Origin: Brachybacterium sp. Z12 | GTDB lineage: Bacteria > Actinomycetota > Actinomycetes > Actinomycetales > Dermabacteraceae | DNA: 64,000 nucleotides | Reading direction: 5' to 3' | Assembly (NCBI RefSeq): GCF_014400405.1 | Contig: NZ_CP060496.1 | Coordinates: 620,001 to 684,000 of the forward strand | In this document: in pieces, positions 9,094 to 17,047 of the stretch | Numbering within the stretch: position 1 is the first letter of the stretch | Layout of the letters: the number at the start of each line of letters is the position of its first letter | Made by a program: the position numbers and the translations under genes | The notes under the pieces: model-generated | The model's input: the letters and a program-made list of their open reading frames with translations, nothing else | Database searches by the model: none | Told to the model about the DNA's origin: nothing

Positions 9094-10822
9094 TCAGGCA
9101 GACGTCAGCGCTGAACGAACGGCTCGTCGGAGCTCAGGATCCACGATGTACAAGTAGGTCCCCCTCATGCCGCGGGTGAGCAGCACCCGATAGACGTTGG
9201 TGATGTATCGCAGCAGGTCCTCGTCGGACGTTGTCTGGCCGCGCATCCTGTTGGAAGCCTTGCCCTTGGCGTCGAAGTAGCTATCGCGATTTGCGATGAG
9301 CCGACCGCTCGCGGGATCGATACGCAGGTCATTCCCGATGATCACGCCGGCATAGTTCAGGTCGTACCCGGACGGTATGTATCGAGCCGACCTCTTCGAG
9401 GGAGGTCTTCGAGGCGATCCAATCGACGTCGGAGACGTTCCAGTCGAGGGCGACGCCATCGAGCTCGATGTCGTGCTCTCCCGACTTGTTCTTGCTCCGC
9501 CACTTCCAGGCATAGCCGGCCACGAGGCGGGCGAGGCCGTACTCAGCGTCCCGCTCGCGGATTCTCTCGTGCATAGCGCCGAGGTCATCGAACAGCTGGA
9601 ACTCGTACTCGCCGAGGTCGGGTATCGATGCCGGAGGCTCATCGGAGATCAGCGCGCGAGCGAACTCGAGATACTCCTTGCCGCCCTTCACGCGCATCTG
9701 GGTATCGAGTGGATAGAGACGCTTCTGCTCCCGTGCCTCGCTGATGACCTGCGCGAAGACCTTGGGTTCGATATCGATCGGCCGCACGCTCTGCGCCGTG
9801 TCCAGCAGCAGGATGGTGTGCCGGGCGCGTTTGCGGATCCAGTCGAGCTGGTTGATCGAGTAGTCGTCCTCCTCCTCACCGAACAGACGGCGGGAGATCT
9901 CGCCGTATCGAGCGGTCAGAGTGCCGTGCGACTGCGAGCCTCGCTGGGTGAGACGGTGCGCTTCGTCGACGACGATCACATCGAAGTCCTCGTCGGCATC
10001 GGCCACGTCGTAAGGAGTGAGGACCTGCGCGCCTCGCAGTGCGGGCGCTTTGCGGAACACCCGGGTGATCGACTTCCGCAATGACTTCTGAGGGACGACG
10101 AGACCGATCCGGAGCCCTTGGAATAGGTCCCGGTTCCCCTCGACGAAGAGGTCGGAGAACATCGAGTCACCGTCGATGTCATCCTTCGGATCGAACTCGG
10201 CGAGGTCGCGCAGCAGCTTCATGAGATAGATGCCGACGATGGTCTTCCCCGTGCCCGGATCGCCCTGGACCGCTGAGAGCGTGCGGGCGCCAGTCTGTAA
10301 GTCCTCGACCAGACCCTCCATGATGGCGAGCACCGCGATGCCCTGCTCGGTGTTGAGTGCCTTGTACGGGGAGAGCTTGAAGAGATCGGAATTCTCGATC
10401 TCGGGGATCGCTCGCTGGAAGTATCCGAGGTCGCGGAGTTCGTCGAAGACCTCCTTGAAGGTGTCGTTGTACTCGCTACGCTGGTAGTAGTCCTGGTTGG
10501 TGACGCCTTCATTGAGGTTGAGGAGTTTGAAGCGCCCGTCACCGTCCAGGAGGCGGATGAGGAAAGACTCGAGGTCGAGACATGCTGACGCGTTGAACCG
10601 GTCGTCGAGCACCACCCGAACCTCGCGCAGGTGTTGCTTGTTCTCCGTCTTGAGGTGTTGCCGTATCCGTCGCTCGGCATTGCCGGTCTCGCCGACGTAG
10701 ATGTCCGTGCCGTCCTCGAGCAGGTAGACCACCGGCCAGTTGGTGAAGCGCGGGATCCGTTCGCCCGCCTCGGCGACCGAATCGGACGTGAAGCTCAGTT
10801 GCTCGATCTCAAAGGCGGTCAT
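9094..10822 (-). pseudogene. GIY-YIG nuclease-DUF2075 (Schlafen-like) helicase, one frame break
   Basis: A protein of about 575 residues combining two domains. Residues 30-110 are a GIY-YIG nuclease-like domain (VVYLLEDGTDIYVGETGNAERRI cut short here: VYLLEDGTDIYVGET and RIRQHL). From about residue 165 comes a DUF2075 superfamily 1 P-loop ATPase with Walker A GDPGTGKTIVG, Walker B VIVVDEAHRL and HTILLLDTAQSVRP. The frame breaks near 9395, inside the conserved helicase motif (IHTV, then GYDLNYAGVIIGNDLRIDP). One base restores it. The C-terminus ends RAVRSALTSA. The ATG at 10822 overlaps the end of the MazG gene by 14 bases, so the two are translationally coupled. Such proteins are repeatedly met in phage-defence neighbourhoods; a role here is inferred. 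Confidence 0.8.
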
Positions 10823-11129
10823 ACTTCGTGCTCCGACCCTTGGCCTTCTCCACCGGGTACTTCTGCCCGGTACGCTCTAGCTTTGCGCGGATAATCTGTT
10901 CAGGATCGAGCTCGAGCTTGTCCGCGAGCAAGAGCGCGTAGGTGAGGACGTCAGCCAGCTCGTCGGCTACCTCGCCGCGATCAGCGTCGGCGTTCCACTG
11001 GTAGCACTCGAGGAGCTCGCCCGCCTCGATGTTGATTGACTTCGCGAGATTCTCCGGGGAGTGGAACTGCTGCCAGTCGCGTTCGGTCATAAAGGCGCGC
11101 AGGGTCTCGACGAGTGGTTCGTTGGTCAC
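10809..11129 (-). CDS. MazG-like nucleotide pyrophosphohydrolase
   Basis: Small all-helical protein of 106 residues in the MazG/dCTPase-like superfamily, which hydrolyses (d)NTPs to monophosphates and pyrophosphate with Mg. The metal-binding layout is visible: NIEAGELLECYQW (the E..E pair) and then VADELADVLTYALLLADKL (the E..D pair), at about residues 34-80. Its C-terminus overlaps the start of the GIY-YIG-DUF2075 gene, so the enzyme is co-expressed with a nuclease-helicase. That context suggests nucleotide-pool control during phage defence or damage rather than housekeeping. A related copy lies at 41054-41344. Confidence 0.88.
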   Translation of the reverse strand: MTNEPLVETLRAFMTERDWQQFHSPENLAKSINIEAGELLECYQWNADADRGEVADELADVLTYALLLADKLELDPEQIIRAKLERTGQKYPVEKAKGRSTKYDRL

Positions 11130-11226
11130 GTCTGCAACCTAGCATTCACGCGATCCACCGGGCAGACCGAGTCTTCAGCTCGATGCGAGATTCGTGCGCC
11201 CTCGAGGTGAAATCCGGTGTCGGACA

Positions 11227-12825
11227 TCAAGGCTTGCTCCCGGAGCTCTGTTGGCCCAAGATCGCCTGGCTCGTGCGGTAGTCGTCCGCTTCGGCATCGG
11301 TGCGGAACTCGAGCACCGAGACGTTCTGTTTCCTCAGGGACTCGAGCACCTCCTCAGGAGTTACGCGGAAGAACTCCTTACGAGTATTCACCTGGTTCAG
11401 GCGCTGAGCGGAGAAATCGCGGTGCAGCTGTGCCTCGATCCCCACTGCGTCGTTGGCGAAGAACAGGGCATGCACGTCGAAGGTGAAGGGGACCGAGGCG
11501 TCCCCAAGCTCCTTGACCCTGTCCATCGGATCGAGCCGCCTGGTCATACCGATCTTGACGACGCCTTCTCCGAATGCGCCGATATTGGAGATGACGTAGA
11601 CGTAGCCGGCACGGATGTTCGCGGCGCGGTAGTCGGCCTGCGCGATCTCCTCATCGATCAGGCTGAGTTTTGCCAGGAGCTCGTCGGCCTGAGCGACATC
11701 GCCTGCCGCGCGAAGCCGGCTGATCGAGTTGAGGTAGTGGGAGCGCTCCTTCTCGAGCAGCTCCTTCTCCGCGCGCAGCTCTTGCTCTGCCCGTCTCTGC
11801 TCGCGAAGCTCTTCGCGACGTTCCCGATCAAGGGCCTTGTCCGCGGCGACCGCCTCCTGGTGTCGGGCCGCGAGGTCGATCTCCTGGAGGCGTAGGCGGT
11901 GGTATCTGTGGTCGACGGAGAGGTCGATCATCGTGCCCTGCTTCTCGATCTGCTCCTTCGCCCTGGTGAGGCGCTTGATCGCGGGCGCAAGATTCCCGGT
12001 CTTCACCGTCTTGACCGCGTTCTCCGCTTCCGCGTTGTAAGCACGCAGCATGATGCGGCGCATCTGATTGACGAAGGTCTTCCCCTTCGCGGTGGAATCG
12101 TTGAAGACGAATCCGGTGGCTGCGTGGATCGCCTTGTCGTATTTGTTGCTCTCCTTGACCTTCGCGCGCACATCGGCGAGCTCGGACGCCAACGATGCTG
12201 ATGCCTCCGCAACGTGCTCGTAGTCGTAGAGTCCGCGGGCCTCGAGCTCGATACGGTCGCGGGCGATGATGATGTCCCTCTCGACCGTTGCGAGCTTCGC
12301 CTCTGCGCGGGAGATCTGATCCTGGAGCTTAGATTTCAGTGCGGTCGCCGCACGTTCGTGTTCGCTCAATCGGGCGCGCTGCTCTGCTTCCCGCTCGCGC
12401 AGGGCGTCGATCCTTTGGGAGACGTCTGCTGCCTCGAGCCCGCCGAGCTCGCGAGCAACTCGTTCGAGAGCCTCCACCCGACCGTAGAGAATCTTGGTCT
12501 CTGCCTGAAGGTCCGTCGCGATCTTCTTCGCAGAGAACATGGTGACCTTGGCAGTCGCCGCTGCCGATAGCGCGGCTTCGGGGTTGTTGCCGAGCGCTGC
12601 TCGAGCGTCGACCTCGGGTGGGCTGGCGACGTGAGCTTCGGGAAAGTTCTCCATAACAGGTGCCATCTTGATCTGGGCGGGCTGAACGGGCGGCAGGGGA
12701 TCATCACTCCGCGCTCCGTGATCGGTCACCGCGTCTCGCCAGCGCGTGCTGTCCCACCAACGCATCTCGTGCCTGCCCGACGGGTCTGGGTACCAGCCCG
12801 GAGGCGTTATGTCCTGCTCCTTCAT
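11227..12825 (-). CDS. DUF2510-DUF4041-T5orf172 (GIY-YIG-like) coiled-coil protein
   Basis: Protein of 532 residues with three parts. Residues 8-35 form a DUF2510 motif (PPGWYPDPSGRHEMRWWD). Residues 75-380 are mainly coiled coil rich in Glu, Arg and Ala, with a DUF4041-like block around NKYDKAIHAATGFVFNDST. Residues 395-490 are a T5orf172/Mug113 GIY-YIG-like nuclease domain (AGYVYVISNIGAFGEGVVKI, then RLDPMDRVKELGDASVPF). T5orf172 proteins occur in phage and anti-phage contexts. The gene reads towards MazG with a 97-base gap, so it is probably the first gene of the same transcript. Two GIY-YIG-superfamily proteins in one cluster is notable. Molecular target unknown. Confidence 0.85.
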   Translation of the reverse strand: MKEQDITPPGWYPDPSGRHEMRWWDSTRWRDAVTDHGARSDDPLPPVQPAQIKMAPVMENFPEAHVASPPEVDARAALGNNPEAALSAAATAKVTMFSAKKIATDLQAETKILYGRVEALERVARELGGLEAADVSQRIDALREREAEQRARLSEHERAATALKSKLQDQISRAEAKLATVERDIIIARDRIELEARGLYDYEHVAEASASLASELADVRAKVKESNKYDKAIHAATGFVFNDSTAKGKTFVNQMRRIMLRAYNAEAENAVKTVKTGNLAPAIKRLTRAKEQIEKQGTMIDLSVDHRYHRLRLQEIDLAARHQEAVAADKALDRERREELREQRRAEQELRAEKELLEKERSHYLNSISRLRAAGDVAQADELLAKLSLIDEEIAQADYRAANIRAGYVYVISNIGAFGEGVVKIGMTRRLDPMDRVKELGDASVPFTFDVHALFFANDAVGIEAQLHRDFSAQRLNQVNTRKEFFRVTPEEVLESLRKQNVSVLEFRTDAEADDYRTSQAILGQQSSGSKP

Positions 12826-12985
12826 TGCCCCTCGTCTTCACATCCGGTGGCAGAATCTGCCACAGCCAGCGCATTTCGAGCGCGAATCCCAGCGCTTTCC
12901 CCATCATGCATGACTGATGGGACATATGAGCAGGACTTAACCTCGATCTTTCACGGTGCTGTTGAGCGGCGGTGTCCGGCGGTGG

Positions 12986-13006
12986 TGTCATAGCGTCGAA
13001 GCAACA
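12986..13006 (+). repeat. IS30-type left inverted repeat
   Basis: Left terminal repeat of the insertion sequence, about 40 bases before the transposase start. It pairs with 14057-14077 with two mismatches, and the inner 14 bases (12993-13006) match perfectly. Confidence 0.75.
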
Positions 13007-13044
13007 CTCCCGGTCGGCGGAGGTCTGATCGGTGGAGTGTGCGG

Positions 13045-14075
13045 ATGGCGCGGGTGGGGTTGTCGTTCGGTGACAGGTCGGAGATCTCGACGGCCTCGAA
13101 AGCGGGCTGGTCGGTGCGGAGGATCGTCCGTCACCTGGGGCGTTGCCCGTCGGTGATCTCGCGGGAGCTTCACCGGAACTCGACGAAGACCCGCGGCTAC
13201 CAGGCCGTGACCGCAGACGTCAGAGCGCAGCGTCGGCGGGCTCGCCCGCAGCAGCGGAAGGTCGCGGGGGATCCGGTGCTGCAGGCGAGGGTGGACGCCG
13301 ACCTGGCCGCGTCCTGGACGCCGAACGAGATAGCGGGCCGGTTGCGCCTGGAGGCCGCAGACCCGACCGTTCAACGCATGGCGAACTCTCCTGACGCACG
13401 CGGCCGAACCGTCTCCGGTGAGGCTATCTACCAGTACATCTACGCGATCCCGAAGGGTGAGCTCGCCCGCAAGGGCATCTTCCTGCAGTCCAAGCGGACC
13501 AAGCGCCGACCACGTACGACCGGGCGGACGCGCGGTGGCCCAATCGTAGGAATGGTCCCGATCGCGGAGCGAGGTGAGGGCGCCGCCCAGCGTCGGGTGC
13601 CGGGGCACTGGGAGGGTGGCCTGATCATCGGGAAGAACGGCACCTCGTGCGCGTCGACGCTGGTGGAGCGGATGATCGGGTTCACCGGGCTGCTGGCCCT
13701 GCCCTCGAAGCACGCCGAGCCAACCGCTGACGCGGTCATCGAGTTTTTCAACGACCTGCCCGAGATGATGAAGGCATCGTTGGTGTGGGACCAGGGCAGC
13801 GAGATGGCCCAGCACGCGAAGGTCTCCTGGCCACGGCGATGCCGGTCTACTTCGCCGATCCCCACTCGCCCTGGCAGAGGCCCAGCAACGAGAACACCAA
13901 CCGGCTCTACCGGGAGTATCTGCCCAAGGGCACGATCCCCGATCACCAGCCCTACCTCACCACCATCGCCGAGGAGATCAACAATCGACCCCGCCGCCGG
14001 CTGGGCTATCTCACGCCCACCGAGGCATTCGCTCGACTGCTCGTCGGCGAGCCCCATGTTGCTTCGACGCCTTGA
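13045..14075 (+). pseudogene. IS30-family transposase, frameshifted and missing a catalytic Asp
   Basis: DDE transposase of the IS30 family, about 343 residues if repaired. The N-terminal HTH is present (LGRCPSVISRELHRN), followed by the DDE core. The first catalytic position reads HWEGGLIIG, where the family has HWEGDLIIG; codon 194 (13618-13620) is GGC instead of GAC. The second Asp (VWDQGSEMAQH) and the Glu region (NENTNRLYREYLPKGT) are present. The frame breaks near 13829: one C added in TCC restores KVSLATAMPVYF. The frame break may be an assembly error, but the Asp to Gly change would itself abolish transposition. The ATG at 13045 was chosen by family length. Confidence 0.85.
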
Positions 14076-14077
14076 CA
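14057..14077 (-). repeat. IS30-type right inverted repeat
   Basis: Right terminal repeat of the insertion sequence. It overlaps the last codons of the transposase, whose tail reads PHVASTP, and pairs with 12986-13006. Confidence 0.75.
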
Positions 14078-14247
14078 TCGCCCACGTCGACGATTTCGGA
14101 AGGGCCTGGTGTTGCGGGGCGTGACGTTGTGGGCGCCTGTGCGGAGGCGAGAGGCCCGGGACGTATCCACCGCCCCGGGGGCCTACCCCCGGTTCGTGGA
14201 CACGGGGGTTGTTTGTCCGGTTTCGGGCGCACTGCGCTGCCACCACA

Positions 14248-15881
14248 ATGGACCCCATGCCACCGCTGCCCTTCTCCGAGGACACCCTTCGCCTGCGCGC
14301 CGGTGACGTCCTGTTCCATCGCGGTCTCCAGTACGCCGAGCAAGGTCGGGTCGCACTGGTCTCGGCCGGGTCGCGCAGCGCCGTCGCGATGGTGATGGGA
14401 ACGCAGGAGTACACGGTGCGGCTTTCCGTCGCTACCGGTCGCCTCACCGGCTCGTGCATCTGCCCGTTCGCGGAGGTCCAGCCGATCTGCAAGCACATCG
14501 TGGCCGCCACTCTGCTCTGGCTCCAGGACTCCGACCCGTCGGCCACCGAGCCTGCCGCGGAAACAGCGCCTCAGGCGCCGGATCTGCGCGAGTTCCTGCT
14601 CGCCCAGGACCGCGAATGGCTCGCGGACCAGCTGCTTGCTGTCACACAGGATGACCCCACCCTGCACGCACAGCTGCTCATCGCCGCCGGAGCCGACCCC
14701 GAGCCCGGGCGCTGACGATGGACAACCCGCCGGCGGAGTCATCCACGCCCGGCAGGAGCTCTTCGAAGCCGTCGAGTGCGAGCAGAGCGAGTCGCGCCGC
14801 GGCCTGTGAGGCACCGAGCTCGAGCAGCTCCTCGACGCCGTCCAGCACCTCCTCGATGCCGGTGAAGAAGTCATGCGCTTTGTAGTAGGAGACGAACCCG
14901 CCTGTATCCAGAGAGCTGAGGAGCTGCCTGCGCACGGCATCCTCGTCGACGCTGTCCGAGGAGATCCACCTGCGCGCCACACAGGCGTCCCCAGGAGACT
15001 CGCGAGAGCTCGCACAGGACCTCGCGCAGCGAGCGCTGACCAGTGACCTGGACGTGTTCCGCGATGCCGCTGAGCAGTACCGCGACCTGCTCGGCCCCGA
15101 AGGACTCGAGCAGTTCCGCGACGCGGTGGAGGAGCGCTGGCGCAGCCTCAGCGACGATGACCGTGCTCACCGCTACCAGGTCGCGGCGCAGCGCAGACGA
15201 ATCGCCGAGGCGATCGGCGGCACCGACGGTCTGATCGCGCTGCTGAGAGCGGAGCTCGACACCGACAGTGACGCTGCCGCACTCATCGATGTCCTCCTGG
15301 ACGCACAGCGCATCGATGACGCGGTGCTCGAAGCACGGGCACTGCTGGAGCGCTTCGGTGACAGCGCCCGATTCCGGGCCGTCGCCGCCGAGGCCTTCGC
15401 CCGTGCGGGCCGACACGACGAGGCTGCCGAGCTGTCGTGGACGAACTTCGCCGAGCAGCCCTTCCTGCGCACCTTCCAGTCCCTCAAGCTCAGGAGCGGA
15501 CCCACCTTTGCGCACTGGCGAGAGCAGGCTCTCACCATCCTGCAGGAGCAAGCCGGCGAGCACGGCACCTGGCCGTCGTTCGTGGGCGTGCTGCTCTGGG
15601 ATGAGGACATGCCTCGCGCCTGGGAGACGGCGGCCGAGCACGGGGCTCGAGACTCCGCATGGCTGACCCTCGCCCGGTGGCGAGCGAGCGCCGACGGGGC
15701 GGAGGCAGCGCGAGTGCTGTACGACCTCGCACGGGCGTCCATCGCCGGCGGGCAGCGTTCCGCATACGCGGAGGCGGCGCAGCTGCTCACGGAAGCACAG
15801 GGCTACGTCGGCGGCGCCGACGCCAAGGCGCTGACGGCGCAGATCCGCGACCTCCGCGCCCAGAACCGTCGGCGCTGCTGA
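14248..15881 (+). pseudogene. SWIM zinc-finger protein gene, interrupted by an internal inversion
   Basis: The N-terminal part, read to a stop at 14715, carries the SWIM zinc-binding motif CICPFAEVQPICKHIVAA (C-x-C...C-x-H) at about residues 70-90. Actinobacterial SWIM proteins of this type continue with a long helical repeat region. That region is present but scrambled: bases 14725-14952 encode its next segment on the opposite strand (AVRRQLLSSLDTGGFVSYYK, then GIEEVLDGVEELLELGASQA). From 14953 the plus strand resumes with LSEEIHLRATQASPGDSREL and runs to 15881. Turning the segment around rejoins VDDSAGG to LSEEIHLRA exactly in frame; the left join also needs one G. As it stands only the SWIM domain would be made. 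Function of the family is poorly known. Confidence 0.8.
14725..14952. other. 228-base inverted segment inside the SWIM gene
   Basis: The segment is bounded by the 5-base inverted pair GGACA (14720-14724) and TGTCC (14953-14957). Read on the minus strand it encodes the missing middle of the SWIM protein; re-inverting it between these pentamers gives continuous codons across the right junction (GGC GGG TTG TCC GAG GAG). The short homology suggests a microhomology-mediated event or a chimeric assembly rather than a site-specific invertase. Confidence 0.8.
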
Positions 15882-16063
15882 TCGACGAGGACACCTCCGC
15901 CACGAACATGATGTTCCGCGACGAGCGGATGCGCGTCTTGGCCCCTGACGAGCGGATGCGCGTCTTGGCCCCTGCCGAGCGAGAACCGATCACCCTCTTC
16001 GTGGACCGGGTCCGACGGCTGCTTCTCGAGCGCGGCGTCTCCACGGTGCTGGTCGCCGGCGGC
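15872..16063 (+). pseudogene. Fragment of a predicted ABC-class ATPase (PF09818-like)
   Basis: A 64-codon fragment opening directly on the Walker B motif of the family (ALLIDEDTSATNMMFRDERM) and continuing to EREPITLFVDRVRRLLLERG and VSTVLVAGG, where the similarity stops abruptly. Upstream and downstream parts of this normally 550-residue ATPase are absent. It is joined to the last codons of the SWIM gene with no gap, so the SWIM tail is probably also lost. After the break, 16064-16253 reads as a Pro/Gly/His-rich tail ending HAAVNRYRGLRLAGPAPSDV, which I do not recognise. A 27-base duplication sits inside. This is a remnant, not a gene. Confidence 0.65.
15920..15973 (+). repeat. Perfect 27-base tandem duplication
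   Basis: Bases 15920-15946 are repeated exactly at 15947-15973. In the ATPase remnant this duplicates nine residues (DERMRVLAP twice), in frame. The identity of both copies suggests a recent slippage event in DNA no longer under selection. Confidence 0.9.
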
Positions 16064-16277
16064 CGACGTGTTCGCTGCAGCGTGTCCCCGCATCCCTGCC
16101 CCGGGCACGCTGGGCCCACCCCATCACGGCTACCCCGGCCACCCCGGCCACCTCGGCCGTCCTGCCCGGCCCCGCCCGCTCGAGCTCCACGCGGCCGTGA
16201 ACCGCTACCGGGGGCTGCGGCTCGCGGGCCCCGCGCCGTCGGATGTGCGCTGAACTCTGTCCTCGAAGGGTGGTTCT

Positions 16278-16298
16278 GAGTAGGATTAAGTCCTACTC
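16278..16298. promoter_or_regulatory. Probable autoregulatory operator of the ParDE module
   Basis: An 8-base perfect inverted repeat, GAGTAGGA and TCCTACTC around TTAAG, lies 17 bases before the antitoxin start. ParD-type ribbon-helix-helix antitoxins bind such palindromes to repress their own operon. A good ribosome binding site (AGGAGG) follows at about 16306-16311. Confidence 0.6.
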
Positions 16299-16315
16299 GA
16301 GATGCAGGAGGCGCC

Positions 16316-16600
16316 ATGCGCACCACGAAACAGCTCAGCATCACCCTCCCTACGGGTATGGCTGATGCGGTGAAGGAACGCGTCGCATCGGGCGCGTATG
16401 CGAGTGAGAGCGAAGTGCTCCGCGACGGCCTGCGCGCCCTGTTCGCCCGCGATGAGGCCGTGGAAGCTTGGCTGCGCTCTGACGTTGTCGCGGCGTATGA
16501 CGAGCTGCGTGCCGACCCGTCGCAGGCGATCAGCGCCGACGACATGCGCGCCCATCTCTCGAAGGTGCACGAGAATCGCACTGCGTCGAGCGAGGCATGA
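16316..16600 (+). CDS. parD: ParD-family antitoxin (ribbon-helix-helix)
   Basis: Antitoxin of 94 residues. The N-terminal ribbon-helix-helix DNA-binding fold is readable (TKQLSITLPTGMADAVKERV, then YASESEVLRDGLRAL), followed by a flexible acidic tail that would wrap the toxin. It is preceded by a palindromic operator and overlaps the toxin start by 4 bases (ATGA), the standard architecture. It binds and neutralises the neighbouring ParE and should repress the operon together with it. Confidence 0.92.
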   Translation: MRTTKQLSITLPTGMADAVKERVASGAYASESEVLRDGLRALFARDEAVEAWLRSDVVAAYDELRADPSQAISADDMRAHLSKVHENRTASSEA

Positions 16601-16911
16601 CCTGTCGCATCGTCTACTCTCCGCGAGCACGAGAGCAGCTGACCGACCTCTATACGTGGATCGCCGATGAGTCCGGGTATCCGGAACGCGCCGCTGGCTA
16701 TGTGGCCGCGATTCTCGACTACTGCGACGGATTGCTCGTCTTCCCGTACATCGGCGAGGCGCGCGATGACCTCCGGCCCGGTCTGCGCACGATCGGGTTT
16801 CGCCGCCGGGTCGTGATCGCCTTCGCGGTGACAGAGGAGACCGTCGAGGTGCTCGGCATCTACTACGGCGGACGCAACTATGAAGCCCTCATTGCCGCAG
16901 AGCCCCAGTAG
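16597..16911 (+). CDS. parE: ParE/RelE-family toxin
   Basis: Toxin of 104 residues in the ParE/RelE superfamily. Visible landmarks are the N-terminal IVYSPRAREQLTDLYTWIA and the C-terminal strand pair RRRVVIAFAVTEETVEVLGI followed by YYGGRNY. ParE proteins of this type usually poison DNA gyrase, and RelE-type relatives cleave mRNA at the ribosome; sequence alone favours ParE because the cognate antitoxin is ParD. Translation is coupled to parD by a 4-base overlap. The module sits in a region rich in decayed genes, consistent with acquisition by transfer. Confidence 0.92.
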   Translation: MTCRIVYSPRAREQLTDLYTWIADESGYPERAAGYVAAILDYCDGLLVFPYIGEARDDLRPGLRTIGFRRRVVIAFAVTEETVEVLGIYYGGRNYEALIAAEPQ

Positions 16912-17047
16912 TCACCCCGAAGCGCTGTCCGTGCCTCATGTCGAACTCTTGTGTGCTGATCTGGACTGGGCGCACGAGTGTGGTCGATCGAGTCAGCGAA
17001 CCAGCTCCTCCTCTCCGGTCGCGAGAGGCGGTGACGGGATGCCTCGC

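Larger units (their letters stand above)
12981..14082 (+). mobile_element. IS30-family insertion sequence, inactivated copy
   Basis: The element is delimited by matching ends: 12986-13006 and 14057-14077 are inverted repeats with 19 of 21 positions identical, sharing a perfect GCGTCGAAGCAACA core. Weaker similarity extends about five bases further out on each side, which sets the approximate borders. The single transposase gene between them carries both a frame break and a lost catalytic residue. No clear target duplication was identified. The element lies upstream of the DUF4041 gene and separates the defence-like cluster from the SWIM gene. Confidence 0.75.

Noticed and set aside
14725-14980. 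A separate minus-strand gene inside the SWIM locus
   Set aside because: Its sequence fills exactly the gap in the SWIM protein when turned around, so it is the inverted middle of that gene and not an independent gene.
16068-16253. A Pro/Gly/His-rich 61-residue frame after the ATPase remnant
   Set aside because: It has no ribosome binding site, begins within broken sequence and has low-complexity composition. I treat it as part of the remnant.
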